Assembly (NCBI GenBank): GCA_037974665.1
Contig: CM075778.1
Span: 11,397,001-11,461,000 of the forward strand
Source: Ehretia macrophylla
Taxonomy: Eukaryota > Streptophyta > Magnoliopsida > Boraginales > Ehretiaceae
DNA length: 64,000 nucleotides
Direction: 5' to 3'
Shown here: one piece after another, positions 49,880 to 62,818 of the stretch
Numbering within the stretch: position 1 is the first letter of the stretch
Layout of the letters: every line of letters starts with the position of its first letter
The notes under the pieces: generated by a model
Database searches by the model: none
Seen by the model: the letters and a program-made list of their open reading frames with translations, nothing else
Told to the model about the DNA's origin: nothing
Made by a program: the position numbers and the translations under genes

Positions 49880-49963
49880 AAAATGAACATGTCCCATCTA
49901 TTTTTGTGAATTTTGGGTTTGTATCAAAATGTAAAATGTGTGAAGATGGGAGATGTTCATTTT
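49880..49963. repeat. 84-bp hairpin with 19-bp arms
   Basis: AAAATGAACATGTCCCATC at 49880-49898 and GATGGGAGATGTTCATTTT at 49945-49963 are inverted repeats with 18 of 19 positions pairing. It sits about 140 bases after the Ulp1-like stop codon. Confidence 0.8.
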
Positions 49964-50931
49964 CCTTTGGCTACAGTATATATGTTGATATGTTGGAATA
50001 GCTGATTGAGGAAAACGGTCAAGAAAGTCGGTCAAGGCAGCCTCATCCACATTTTTCAGAATATGCGATTTTGCGATAATTTTACCAAAAATCCAATCTT
50101 TTGAACGTAAAACATTTAGACACCTTAAAAATACTTCTTCAAAAGAGTTTTCAACCTTTTTGATATCTCAAAAAATTTCTAAACTCTTGAGTAAAGATTA
50201 AAACCCGATTTTTGTAGCAAATTTTCAACCGAAAATTTAATCTTTTAAAGATAAATCATTTAAACCTTTTAAGATATTTTTTCAAAAGATGTTCCAACCC
50301 ATTGAATACTTTAAAATCTTTTAAAAACTCTTTAGGAAATAGTTAAATATATTTTTGAAAGATTACCAAGAGATTGAACTATAAAAATGCATACCTAAGG
50401 CAAACGATATTTTTAAGCTGTTACCTCTTATGTCGCTACTTCTCCGCTTATGTCACCACATCATCTTCAAGTCTTGATCTTCAAGATCTTCACTTCTTCA
50501 AGTCTTCAAGACTTTATTGGTTCATGCTTGTGGTGAGCTTGATCATTACATTCTTCAATTATTCTCAATGTCTACCACAATTTGTATATTCATAATCTTT
50601 TATCTCTTCCTTGATCAATCACATATCTTCTTTATGCAAGATCTCTTCCTCTTTCAAAACCAAATATTCACAATATATTTTGGCTCACAATGTCATTAGT
50701 ACAATATAATCGACATAAGCCAAAATATGTGGCTCACAATGATATGTACATTTTAATACATAAAATCTACCAAGTGTGTATTTAAGAATATAGACATACT
50801 TGATTTTACACACTTGGTAAATTCAATTACTCATACTTTCATTTCATTTTATCAATATCATCTATTCTCTATGCAAGTTATTCACCTAATTCTAATATTT
50901 GGCTCTATTTTAATCTCTTGAGCTGTAAGTA
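49964..50931. other. AT-rich spacer with a short perfect inverted repeat
   Basis: TACCAAGTGTGTA (50768-50780) pairs perfectly with TACACACTTGGTA (50807-50819). TTTGGCTCACAATG near 50681 recurs as TGTGGCTCACAATG near 50729, and there is a cluster of TCAAGTCTT/TTCAAG motifs near 50465-50515. No gene is seen. Confidence 0.5.
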
Positions 50932-52675
50932 TGATACCCCAAACCTAGCATGTAGTATATTATACATATTTGCATAAAATTAAGTGTTATTAAGTGATTA
51001 TATTTGCATAAGTGTTCAATTTAGTTCTTTAATTTACCTAATAGCTTTTTTTTTCTATTTTCTTTAACAGAGCCTTAACATATAATTAATCTAAATAAAA
51101 TATTTTAATTATTATTTTGTCATTATTATTATGTGGATTGATCCTAATACCTAGTAGACTTATTTTCATTATTTTAAAATGAGCCCTGAGCCCGTAGTAA
51201 AATTTAAAGTATTTTATTTTGCAAATCTCGTACTTTTCCCTTAATATATAAGTGATTTTGGGCATACATTCATAAATTTTATTTTTATAGCACTTTAGAA
51301 AGTCAGGAAGAAAAAACATTTTGTGTCTCGCATAAATAGTAAAAACTAGAGACTTTATTTGGACTTTGCTTGCATTTTTCTCAACTAAACCCAATCCAAA
51401 CCCTTTAACGCAAGTCCAACCCATGACCCAAGCCCACAATACATAAATATACATTTATTTACATACATATATTGCACATAAAAAAAAAGAGAAGACAATC
51501 TCAAAATCGGCCAAGGGGAAAAATAAGGGAAAATCCTAGGGTTGATCCTTGAGCAAATCAAAGTGTTCTCCAAGTCAATCCAAGCTAGTTTCTTGCATAA
51601 ACAAACTCCTAGAGATGAGGGATTTCATCTTACATGCATTTTAAAGCTTTACCTAATTAATGTAAAAATTTTAGATTTGTTGTATATGCTTAATTTATGG
51701 CTATAATTGCTTGAATTACTCATTATTTAGTATGTAGAACACTCTTTTGAAGTTATATTGCATTTGCAATGGTTAAAAATGGTGGTTGATGCATTGGAGA
51801 AGATGATGGATAGTAGTTTTGTATGTAATTCTATTTTATTGAATTAATGCTTGTTCCAATGCTTAAAACTTGTGCCATAAGTGTTGTTGAGACTAGAATT
51901 GAGAGTTTTGGGTATAGAATGGTAAATGGAAGGCTTGAACTTGAAAATCTTGAATGAGAGAAAAAGGGGTCATGTGTGTGAAGTGTTGACCGGGTGTATT
52001 TGAGAGTGTTGTATAGTCTTAGATATGCTAGATAATGGTTATGATGTGTTTATGGCGTTGAATTGGTGATCGAGTGTGGTAGTTGTAGTACAGATGAACT
52101 AAGGGGCTAATTGGGGTTTTGTAGTAGCCGTGGTTTGAAATGAGATTTTGCATGGTCTAAAGGTGTCATAAAGTGTCTAGGAATGATTGGTGTAGTTGGG
52201 TTGAGGATTAAATGGCTTGAGTTGTGAATTCTTGCTAATGACTAAAGGTTAAAGAAGATGAATAGTACTTTTGGAGCTAAATGTTATTTCTTGAGTATAA
52301 GCTTGATTATATGATATCTAAATGTGCCATAGGTGATATCGAACCTAGGATAGTGTTTAAAATGAATGAAACTTGAAAGAATTGGTAAAATTGGATTGAA
52401 TTAAAAAGGGGTCGTTTGTAGTTTGGTTGTTCGGGTGTGATCGAATGCCATGACTGATGTTTATTATGTTAGGTTGTGTCTAAAATACAAATATGGCATT
52501 GATTAGAGGGATGTTTTGGGTAGTTGTAGTTCAAAGTTACTATGGGGCTTTTGTAGTAGATGAAGTTAAAAGTGTGTTTTCATAGCTTATAAGGGTGTCA
52601 TAAAGTATCCTTAGGATGATGGAATGATTGGATTGTGGTTTGCTTGGGTTTCGTTTTGTATGAGCTCGTTTTGTA
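50932..52675 (+). mobile_element. LTR-like fragment on the plus strand, different subfamily (fossil)
   Basis: The stretch starts TGATACCCCAAACCTAGCATG, resembling the start of chromovirus LTRs, and continues with LTR-like transcript-leader sequence (for example GAAAATCCTAGGGTTGATCC near 51530 and a GATGAATAGTACTTTTGG motif near 52257). It contains an imperfect internal repeat (about 52085-52220 versus 52505-52640, both with GTGTCATAAAGT). It ends where the minus-strand gypsy LTR begins. No coding domain or far border was found; assignment is by style. Confidence 0.4.
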
Positions 52676-53264
52676 TGCAACTCCTTCACAATTTTTATGA
52701 TGCATTCAAGAGGTTGAAGCTCCCAAGTGCACTAGAAGCCTTCCAAAGCAAGCTAAGGGATCAATTCCAAAGTTTGATGAAGAAGTTTTTCCTTTTTTTG
52801 GCCCCTCGGGCTGTCGGGTTCATGGGGGACTTTTTGGGGATTTTTGCTTTTGTTTTTATGAGTATTTAGTTTATATGTGTGATGTATTGCATACATGTAT
52901 AAGTAGGTCTTATTATATTAGGTCAAATGTTACTAAAACATGGTCAAACAAACTTAAAACTCCAATTAAATGCCATTATCTCAAAAACAAATGTTTACCT
53001 ACGTAACACTATTCAAACGAGGCAAAAACTAATTTTCAAATGCATGCTCCCGAACTCTAAAGTCCAAAATAACAAGTTCCCTATTTCTATTATGTGTCAT
53101 AAGACCTAAGAAAAATATTAAATCGCACATTCGATACGGTCAAAAATCTTATAAATAGTGCCTAATAGTAATATAATTAAAGAAGACAAGAAATGCACAT
53201 AAAATGCATAAGTATTTTATGCAACAGTTATTTTGAAATATGTGATGAAATCCCGGGCGTCACA
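52676..53264 (-). mobile_element. 3' LTR piece of the minus-strand gypsy element (fossil)
   Basis: The sequence matches the right-hand part of the solo LTR at 45716-48169 (from about 47580) and ends CCCGGGCGTCACA. It is followed at 53265-53278 by CTCTCTCCCCCTTA, whose complement is a purine-rich polypurine tract, so this is the downstream LTR of an element read on the minus strand. Only part of an LTR is present. Confidence 0.85.
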
Positions 53265-56200
53265 CTCTCTCCCCCTTAAACTAATTGCTCCTCACAATTC
53301 TTACATGATTCGGCAAACAGCTCCGGATATTTTTCTCTTATTTGATTTTCTCGCTCCCAAGTGGCATCCTCAACTCCGTGATGATCCCAAAAAACTTTTA
53401 CCATAGGAATACTCTTAGTTCGAAGTTCCTAAATCTTTCTGTCAACCACTCGAAGAGGTTTCTCAACATATGCCAAAGACTCATCAATCTTCAATAGTTC
53501 TGACTCAATAATGTGTGAAGGATCAGGATTATACTTCCTCAACAATGACACATGGAATACATCACGAATCCTGCCCAAACTCGGAGGTAATGCCAATCTA
53601 TAAGCCAAATTACCAACCTTCTCAATGATTTCAAATGGCCCTACGTATCTAGGACTGAGTTTACCTCAATTTTCGTGTCGAATCAAACCCTTACATGGAG
53701 AGACTTTCCAGAATACACGATCACCCACCGAAAATACCAAGTCTTGTCGGCGTTTATCAGCATAATTCTTCTGTCAACTCTGTGCTATAAGCATTCTCCT
53801 CTTTATAAGTTTCACATTATCCACCATTTTGATAATCTCGGGTAGAATAACTGGATCAACAGTTTTCATTTCACCTACCTCATCCCAATACAATGGAGAC
53901 CTACATTTTCGCCCGTAAAGTGCCTCATAGGGTACTATACCAATAGTAGCCTGGTAACTGTTATTGTAAGCAAACTTCGCTAGAGGTAGATACTTCTTCC
54001 AACTCTTACCGAAATCCAGAACGCAAGCTCGCAACATGTCTTCCAGTATCCTAATAGTCCTCTTTGACTGACCATCTGTCTGCTGGTGATATGCAGTACT
54101 AAAACTCAGATTAGTCCCCAGAGCCTTTTCACACTTATCATCCCAGTTAAATACAGTTCTCTTTTTGGGTTAAGGAAGTCAATGGTCCTGTAATTTTTGA
54201 GAAGTCTTTAACAAACCGCCTATAATAACTCATAAATCCCAAGAAACTCCGAACTTCCGTAACAATCTCGAGTCTTTTCCAAGCCATCACCACCTCAATT
54301 TTCGCAGGATCTACAGATATTCCATCCTGAGAAATGATATGGCCTAAAAAGGCAACCTGTTTCAACCAGAATTCGCATTTGCTAAATTTGGCAAACAATT
54401 TATGTTCTTGCAGTGTTCGAAGCACAATTCTCAAGTGTTCTTCATGCTCTGCCTCAGATTTAGAATAGACCAGTATATCATCAATAAAGATTACAACAAA
54501 CTAATCCAGGTATGGTCTAAACACTATTTGCATCAAATCCATAAAGCTGGCTGCAGTATTTGTCAACCCAAATGGTAATACAACAAAATCATAGTGGCCG
54601 TACCTGAATCTGAATGCAGTCTTGGGTACACATTCTCTACAGATTCGCAACTGATAATAACCCTGCCTCAAATCAAATTTAGAAAATACAACAGCACCGT
54701 GCAGCTGATCAAACAACTCCTCAATTAAGGGCAAATGATATTTATTTTTCACCGTCACCTGATTAAGACCTCGATAATCAATACACAATTGCAGAGTCCC
54801 GTTTTTCTTCTTTACAAATAACACAGGAGCACCCCAAGATGACGAACTAGCCGAATAAAATCCTTTTCAAGTAGGCCCTGTAGCTGAATTTTCAACTCCT
54901 GCAACTCAGGGGGAGCCATTCTATATGGGGTTCTAGAAATAGGATTAGTTCCTGACAATAAATCAATCACAAACTCTATTTCTCGGTCATGTGGTAACCC
55001 CGACAACTCCTCAGGAAATACCCTTGAAAAATCTTTTATAACAGGTACCTCGTTCATTTTCAATTTATCTTCAAGCTGGTTAATTAGATAAGCTAAATAT
55101 GTATCATAACCTTTACTCAACATTTTAGTAGCTTTAATAGAAGATATGATACGAGTCCCAGTAGATTTTCGACTTCCAGTGACTTTAATAACATGTTGAT
55201 CAGGTACTTCTAAAGTTAAAACTTTCCTTCTACAATCCAAACGTACATAATAATGCCCCAACCAATCCATCCCCAAGATAACTTCAAAGTCTTGAAACGG
55301 CATAATAATCAAGTCAATAGGATACATGCGACCCTCAATACAAATATCACAATTTCTACACACAGACTTCGTAATACATTTAATACCCATAGGACTACCT
55401 ACTTCAATCATATACGGCAGTTTATCAACTTTTAAAGTAGTAGATTGTGCACACGTAGGAGTAATGAATGAATGTGTAGCCCCGGTGTCAATCAAAACTA
55501 CTACCAGCTAACTATTAATAAGAAAAGTACCTTCCACCACCACCGTCATGTCTAGAAGCTCCTCCTGATCGAGTACTAATACCCGTGCCTGGCCTCGCGG
55601 TACAGTAGTTGCTCCTGAAGCTCTAGTCTGAGCACCCTGGCCTGAAGTCTATCCCTGACCCTGTTTAAACCTGGGGCAATCTCTAGCTCTATGCTGATCA
55701 CTGCCACAACCCATGCATCGACCCAATTTTCTCTAACACTCTGCCTCTGTGTGGCTCTTGCGATTGCAATGATTGCACTGTAGGTTCTTCTTGGCAGCAG
55801 CACCTCCTGTAGGAGTCTTGTAAGTAGATGTAGCAGAACTACCCTGCTGAGATCTAACGGTCCCTGGTCAGGTCTGTGATTGACCCTGTGGCTGGCTCTG
55901 AGCTGGTCTCGGCTGTGACTGTGCCTGAACTGGTCCTGGGTAGCTTTGGGTCTGCCTCGGCTGCTGAATCTGAATAGACTGCTGATACTACCTCTGGTAG
56001 CCCTGACTCTGGGACTGATACTGACGTTTACTTGATTGACTAGACTGAGCCAACACATCTGCCTTACGTTTCTCATACCTCGATGCGGCCCTGAGTACTG
56101 CAGCATAACTCGGATAATCCTGCGAAGACAAATTAAGCATAATATTATTCCTCAACCCTGTGATAAATCTCTGAATCTTCATGTCCTCCGGCTGTACTAA

Positions 56201-57144
56201 AGCTGGCACGTACCGAGAAAGTTTAGTGAAAGTAGCCTCATACTGATCTGCAGTCATGTTTCCCTGTCTCAAAGCTATAAATTCCTCTTGATGTCTCTCG
56301 CGAGTTACTACAAACACATATTTATCCCTGAACTCACGAAACAATTCAGTCTACACATGCTAGACCCTCTCAGCATCCCATTTCATTCTAACAGTACGCC
56401 ACCACTCCTCGGCGTCACCGTTACCCTCCATTAAGAATGCAGCATAAGTAATCTTTCTCTCATCATTGCACTCGAGTATCGCAGAGACTTTCTCAAACTT
56501 GTTCAACCACTTCTCAGCTTTCATTTCATCTGGCTCACCATAGAAACTGTATGCCCCGTGGTGCAAGAATTTTTCATACAAGTTACCCTCAGCAGTACCA
56601 CTACCCTCTGCTCTAGCAGCCTGATTACCTTTGCCAACACCTGCCGTACCCTGCTGAACCACAAACTGAGCTATAGTATTCATGGCCGTGGCCATTGTGG
56701 CCAAAATCTGTGCATTGCTTGGTTCCTGGCCTTGCGGTACATTTCTTGTTGCCCTTGCACTTTGCCCAGGTACATCCTACCTAGGAGCTTCATTCGGCTC
56801 TCTCCTTGGTTTTCCCCTTCTCCTTATCTCGATGCTAGAAGAGTATAATATTATAATAGGCAAATAAATAATGCAAAGATAATATGCACATTGTTTTCAA
56901 AACATCTTACTCACATAAGATAACATATAAAACACTGAACGGCATTAAACACTAAACTTTTCATATTCATATCATATCATGCTTTACCATTCCTGTTACA
57001 TGCTAGCATGTCTTTTATCCAAGTACTTAGACAATTAAACAATCACATATTCACATAATTCAACTTTCACATATAGACCTCTACCTATATGCTGAGAAAG
57101 TTAACCCAACTTCATGCATTCAAGTCGCTCTGATACTACCTAAA
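53265..57144 (-). mobile_element. Internal region of a broken Ty3/gypsy element (gag, protease, RT, integrase end)
   Basis: Read on the minus strand from the primer site, one sees gag (about 56704-55576; AEEWWRTVRMKWDAERV-type retrotransposon gag and a CCHC-region), protease (MIDTGATHSFITPTCA near 55495), reverse transcriptase ([40 protein letters not shown]; continuing to [18 protein letters not shown]), and the end of integrase (KYLPLAKFAYNNSYQATIG; EALYGRKCRSPLYWDEVGE) with a chromodomain-like tail near 53300-53700. The long LTRs, this pol type and the chromodomain-like tail suggest a chromovirus, possibly the Tekay/Del group. The element is broken in several places, roughly half a dozen to ten, and not all pol domains are recognisable. 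It is a fossil of probably low-million-year age. Confidence 0.85.
57127..57140 (-). promoter_or_regulatory. Primer binding site of the gypsy element
   Basis: The complement of GCTCTGATACTACC resembles the initiator-Met tRNA primer site (TGGTATCAGAGC). It lies 4 bases from the LTR edge (TGTAACGCC at 57145). Confidence 0.8.
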
Positions 57145-59985
57145 TGTAACGCCCCGAACCCAACCTCACACTTTTGGTCAAGTCCGGACCCGTTACATGG
57201 ACAGAGTCTCCTCCGTATTGTGGACTAAACGGTTACGTGTAATTAACCACATATAGTCTTTGATTCACACACAACAAAACATACAATCTATCCTTCATGA
57301 TATATATAATCAAGCCATGATCACAAGACTATCCGAGCCATGGAGCAACAAAAACCTACTTAAAGCACACAAGCATGCAAGGCAATGCTAACTTTAACTA
57401 TAAGTAGTTGGGTACAACTATAACCAAATTCTACTACCAAGTTATTAACACACAAGTATGCTATAAGAGAAGTAACTAAAATCCATTATTACATGTCATC
57501 TAACTTTAACCAACATACAGGATTACAACTCCCAAGTATATAACAAGACCCCATGGTCTCAAAATACAACAACTAACTACAACTCCACACAAACTTCACA
57601 TATGATCAACCTTATCACACAGGAATCAAGGAATCTGATCTACTTCCACTTCTTCTTCTTCCTCTACTGCTAATAGTTGGGGATTCACCTCAGCTTCTCC
57701 TGAAACATGTTAAATGAGAAGTGAGCACCAATCTTGCCCAGCGAGGGAGGTGATGCAACATACCGGGGCGTGCAATATGATATGCAAACACAAGAAGTCA
57801 TATATATATAACATAAACAACAAGATTAAATAGCAAGTAGTTAACCATATTAAAAAGGATACAGTTCCATTTCAAGTCTTCAATCTCAAACCACGAGCCA
57901 CAAACTTCATCCAAGTGTCGGTAAACCCTTACTCCACCAAGTGGGATACTCCGGATGTATCCCGATCCTACGATCCTTTCTCCTGAGGTAGGTCCATATA
58001 TACCCAGCAGGTGAACCACGGCTCTGGGGTAGTGGAGTATACTCAGCGAGAAATGAAATAGGCACCATGATAGTCGAGGGAACATGGCAAGCCCGACGCC
58101 GCCCGTGTTTCTCGACGCTACTATATCTGAAAAGGTTGCGCAACCCAAAAACATGATCACGATAACCAAGTATATCGAATATCACATATGAAGGATGACA
58201 AAGTAGGCCGCCATCGCAATTATTCACAACAGAACTAAAACATGCAAGAAATAATTATATAGTCACAAAGAGGCATCTATCATATTCTCTTTCAAACTCC
58301 ATAAATAGCTTATGAAATCTATTCATCATGCTTATAAACACTCACCAAGTATTTACAAACTCATTTGAACATAAAGGCAACCAAAATCACATTTTTTCCT
58401 TTTGTTAACTTATGTTTTCTTCTCCCACGCAAGGTTCAAGGTTTCAACTCAACAAGCCAACCATCCCACGTTCCTAGGTAGGTCAAATGACACCTATCTA
58501 AACCTTGAAAACCCGGTTTGGAAACAAATGCTCGGGAAGGCCCCGAGCGGGTTTTAACTACAACTACCCAATCCGGACCCCAAATTCACGCAACGAAAGC
58601 ACCAAAAGTGCTTTCATACCCCAAGAATACCTAATTCAAAGCCCAAACGTGCCCGGATTGTAATACGTGGAAAATCCCTTTTATAAAGTTTACCAATTTT
58701 GCATTTTATCACATTTTCGGGCAATTCAAACCTTTGACTAGTTGCACTAATGTCTAAAACACCTAAAGAAAGCCTCAATTCACCTGGGTAGCTTTGGGTC
58801 TGCCTCGGCTGCTGAATCTGAACAGACTGCTGATACTGCCTTTGGTAGCCCTGACTTTAGGACTGATACTAATGTTTACTTGACTGACTAGACTGAGCCA
58901 ACACATCTGCCTTACGTTTCTCGTACCTCGATGAGGCCCTGACTACTGCAGCATAACTCGGATAATCCTGCGAAGACAGATTAAACATAATATTACTCCT
59001 CAACCCTGTGATAAATCTCTGAATCTTCATGTCCTCCAACTGTACTAAAGTTGGTACGTATCGAGAAAGTCTAGTGAAAGTAGCCTCGTACTGATCTATA
59101 GTCATGTTTCCCTGTCTCAAAGCTATAAATTCCTCTTGAGGTCTCTCGCGAGCTATTACAGACATATACTTATCCCTGAACTCACGAACAAAGTCAGCCC
59201 ATACATGCTGGACCCTCCCAGCATCCCATTTCTCTTTAACAGTATACCACCACTCCTCGGCGTCACCTTCCATTAAGAATGTAGAATAAGTAATCTTTAT
59301 CTCATCATTGCACTCAAGTATCGCAAAGACTTTCTCAAACTTGTTCAACCACATCTCAGCTTTCATGTCATCTGGCTCACCATAGAAACTGCACGCCCCA
59401 TGGTACAAGAATTTGTAATACAAGTTACCCTCAGCAGTACCACTACCCTCTGCTCTAGCAGCCTGATTACCTTTGCCAACACCTGCCGTACCCTGCTGAA
59501 CCACAAACTGAGCTATTGTATTCATGGCGGTGGCCATTGTGGCCAAAATCTGTGCATTGCTTGGTTCCTGACCTTGCGGAACATTTCCTGTTGCCCTTGC
59601 ACTTTGCCCAAGTACATCCTGCCTAGGAGCTTCATTCGGCTCTCTCCTTGGTCTTCCCCTTCTCCTCATCTCGATGCTAGAATAATATAATATTATAACA
59701 GGCAAATAGATAGTGCAAAGATAATATGCACATTGTTTCAAAACATCTTACTCACATAAGATAACATATAAAACACTTAACAACATTAAAGACTAAACTT
59801 TTCATATTCATATCATATCATGCTTTACCATTCCTTTTACATGTTAGCATGTCTTTTACCCAAGTACTTAGACAATTAAACAATCATATATTCACATAAT
59901 TCAACTTTTACATATAGACCTCTACCCACATGCCGAGAAAGTTAACTCGGCTACATGCATTCAAGTAGCTCTGATACCACCTAAA
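57145..59985 (-). repeat. Tandem LTR-gag unit 1 (about 2.84 kb)
   Basis: The unit starts at an LTR edge (TGTAACGCCCCGAACCC), holds about 1.64 kb of LTR sequence to about 58783, then passes directly into gag-containing internal sequence (about 58785-59741, minus strand; MKAEMWLNKFEKVFAILEC, EFIALRQGNMTIDQYEAT), a leader, and a primer site (59968-59981). Another LTR edge follows at once. The gag is collinear with that of the main element at 56.7-55.6 kb. It is a fossil derivative that cannot encode a full element. Confidence 0.88.
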
Positions 59986-62818
59986 TATAATGCCCCGAAC
60001 CCAACCCCACGCTATAGGTCAAGTCCGGGCCCGTTACTCAGACAGAGTCTCCTCTGTTTCGTGGACTAAACGGTTACCTGCAATTAACCACATATAGTCT
60101 TTGATTCACAAACAATAACACATACAATCTATCCTTCATGATATACATAATCAAGCTATGATCACAAGAAAATTTGAGTCGTGGAGCAACAAAAACCTAC
60201 TTAAAGCACACAAGCATGCAAAGCAATGCTAACTTCAACTATAAGTAGTTGGGTACAACTATAACCAAATTCTACTACCAAGTTATTAACACACAAGCAT
60301 GCAATAAGAGAAGTAACTAAAATCCATTATTACATGTCATCTAACTTTAACCAACATACAAGATTACAACTCTCAAGTATATAACAAGTCCCCATGGTCT
60401 CAAAATACAACAACTAACTACAACTCCACACAAACTTCACATATGATCAACCTTATCACACAGGAATCAAGGAATCTGATCTACGTTCACTTCTTCTTCT
60501 TCCTCTACTGCTATCAGCTGGGGATTCACCTCAGCTTCTCCTGAAACATGTTAAATGAGGAGTGAGCAACAATGTTGCCCCGCGAGGGAGATGATGTAAC
60601 ATACCGGGGCGTGCAATATGATATGCAAACCCAAGAAGTCATATATATAACATAAACAACAAGATTAAATAGCAAGTAGTTAACCACATTAAAAAGGATA
60701 CGGTTCCACTTCAAGTCTTCAATCTCGAACCACGAGCCACGAACTTCACGCAAGTGCTGGTAAACCCTTACTCCAACAAGTGGGATACTCCAGATATATC
60801 CCGATCTTACAACCCTTTCTCCTGAGGTAGGTCCATATGCTCAGCAGGTGAACCACGCCTCTGGGGTAGTAGAGTATACTCAGGAGAAAGGGAATAGGCA
60901 CCATGGTAGTCAAGGAAGCACGATAAGTCCAACACCGCCCGTGTTTCTCGACGCTACCATGTCCGAAAACATTGCGCAGCCCAAAAACATGATCACGAGA
61001 ACCAAGTATATCAAATATCACATATGAGGGATGGCAAAGTAGGCCGCCCTCGCAATTATTCACAACAGAACTAAAACATGCAAGAAATAATTACATAGTC
61101 ACAAAGAGGCATCTATCATATTCTCTTTCAAACTCCATAAATAGCTTATGAAATCTATTCATCATGCATATAAACACTTACCAAGTATTTACAAACTCAT
61201 TTGAACATAAAGGCAAGCAAAATCACATTTCTCCCCTTTGTTAACTTCCGTTTTCAACTTCAATGCAAGGTTCAAGGTTCAAGGTTCCAACTCAACAGGC
61301 CAACCATCCCATGGTCCTAGGTAGGTCAAAAGACACCTATCTAAACCTTGAAAACCCGGTTTGGAAACAAAAGCCTGGGAAGGCCCCGAGCGGATTTTAA
61401 CTACAACTACCCAATTCGGACCCAAATTCACGCAACGAAACCACCAAAAGTGCTTCCATACCCCAAGGATACCTAATTCAAAGCCCAAACGTGCCCGGAT
61501 TGTAATACGTGGAAAATCCCTTTTAGAAAGTTTACCAATTTTGCATTTTATCATGTTTTCGGGCAATTCAAGCTTTTGACTAGTTGCACTAATGTCTAAA
61601 ACACCTAAAGAAAGCTTCAAATCACATGGGCAGCTTTGGGTCTGCCTCGGCTGCTGAATCTGAACAGACTGCTGATACTGTCTCTGGTAGCCTTGACTTT
61701 GGGACTGATACTAGCGTTTACTTGACTGACTAGACTGAGCCAACACATCTGCCTTACTTTTCTCATACCTCGATGCGGCCTTGACTACTGCAGCATAACT
61801 CGAAAAATCCTGCGAAGACAAATTAAACATAATATCACTCCTCAACCCTGTGATAAATCTCTGAATCTTCACGTCCTCCGGCTGAATCAAAGCTGGCATG
61901 TATCTGGAAAGTCTAGTGAAAGTAGCCTCATACTGATCTACAGTCATGTTTCCCTATTTTAAAGCTATGAATTCTTCTTGATGTCTCTCGCGAGCTACTA
62001 CAAACACATACTTATCCCTGAACTCATGAACAAAGTCAACCCACACATGCTGGACCCTTTCAGCATCCCACTTCTCTCTAACAGTGCACCACCATTCCTC
62101 GGCGTCACCCTCCATTAAGAATGCAGCATAAGTAATCTTTCTCTCATCATTGCACTCGAGTATCGCAGAGACTTTTTCAAACTTGTTCAACCACATCTCA
62201 GCTTTCATGTCATTTGGCTCACCATAGAAACTGTATGCCCCGTGGTGCAAGAATTTGTCATACAAGTTACCCCTAGCAGTACCACTACCCTCTACTCTAG
62301 CAGCCTGATTACCTTTGCCAACACCTGCTGAACCACAAATTGAGCTATAGTATTCATGGCGGTAGCCATTGTGGCCAAAATCTGTGCATTGCTTTGATCC
62401 TGACCTTGCGGTACATTTCCTGATGCCCCTGTACCTTGCCCAGGTACATTCTGCCTAGGAGCTTCATTCGGCTCTCTCCTTGGTTTTCCCCTTCTCCTTA
62501 TCTCGATGCTAGAAGAGTATAATATTATAATAGGCAAATAGATAATGCAAAGATAATATGCACATTGTTTTCAAAACATCTTACTCACATAAGATAACAT
62601 ATAAAACACTTACCAACATTAAACACTAAACTTTTCATATTCATATCATATCATGCTTTACCATTCCTGTTACATGCTAGCATGTCTTTTATCCAAGTAC
62701 TTAGACAATTAAACAATCACATATTCACATAATTCAACTTTCACATATAGACCTCTACCTATATGCCGAGGAAGTTAACCCGGCTACATGCATTCAAGTA
62801 GCTCTGATACCACTTAAA
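59986..62818 (-). repeat. Tandem LTR-gag unit 2 (about 2.83 kb)
   Basis: Same order as unit 1: LTR edge (TATAATGCCCCGAACCC, equivalent to TGTAACGCC), LTR sequence to about 61623, gag-containing sequence (about 61625-62537), leader, primer site (62801-62814), next LTR edge at 62819. The internal LTR-to-gag passage is at the equivalent base in both units. Divergence from unit 1 is about 4-5 per cent over a 90-base stretch compared by eye. Confidence 0.88.

Noticed and set aside
55253-55511. Plus-strand frames opposite the gypsy protease
   Set aside because: They are shadows of the minus-strand pol sequence.
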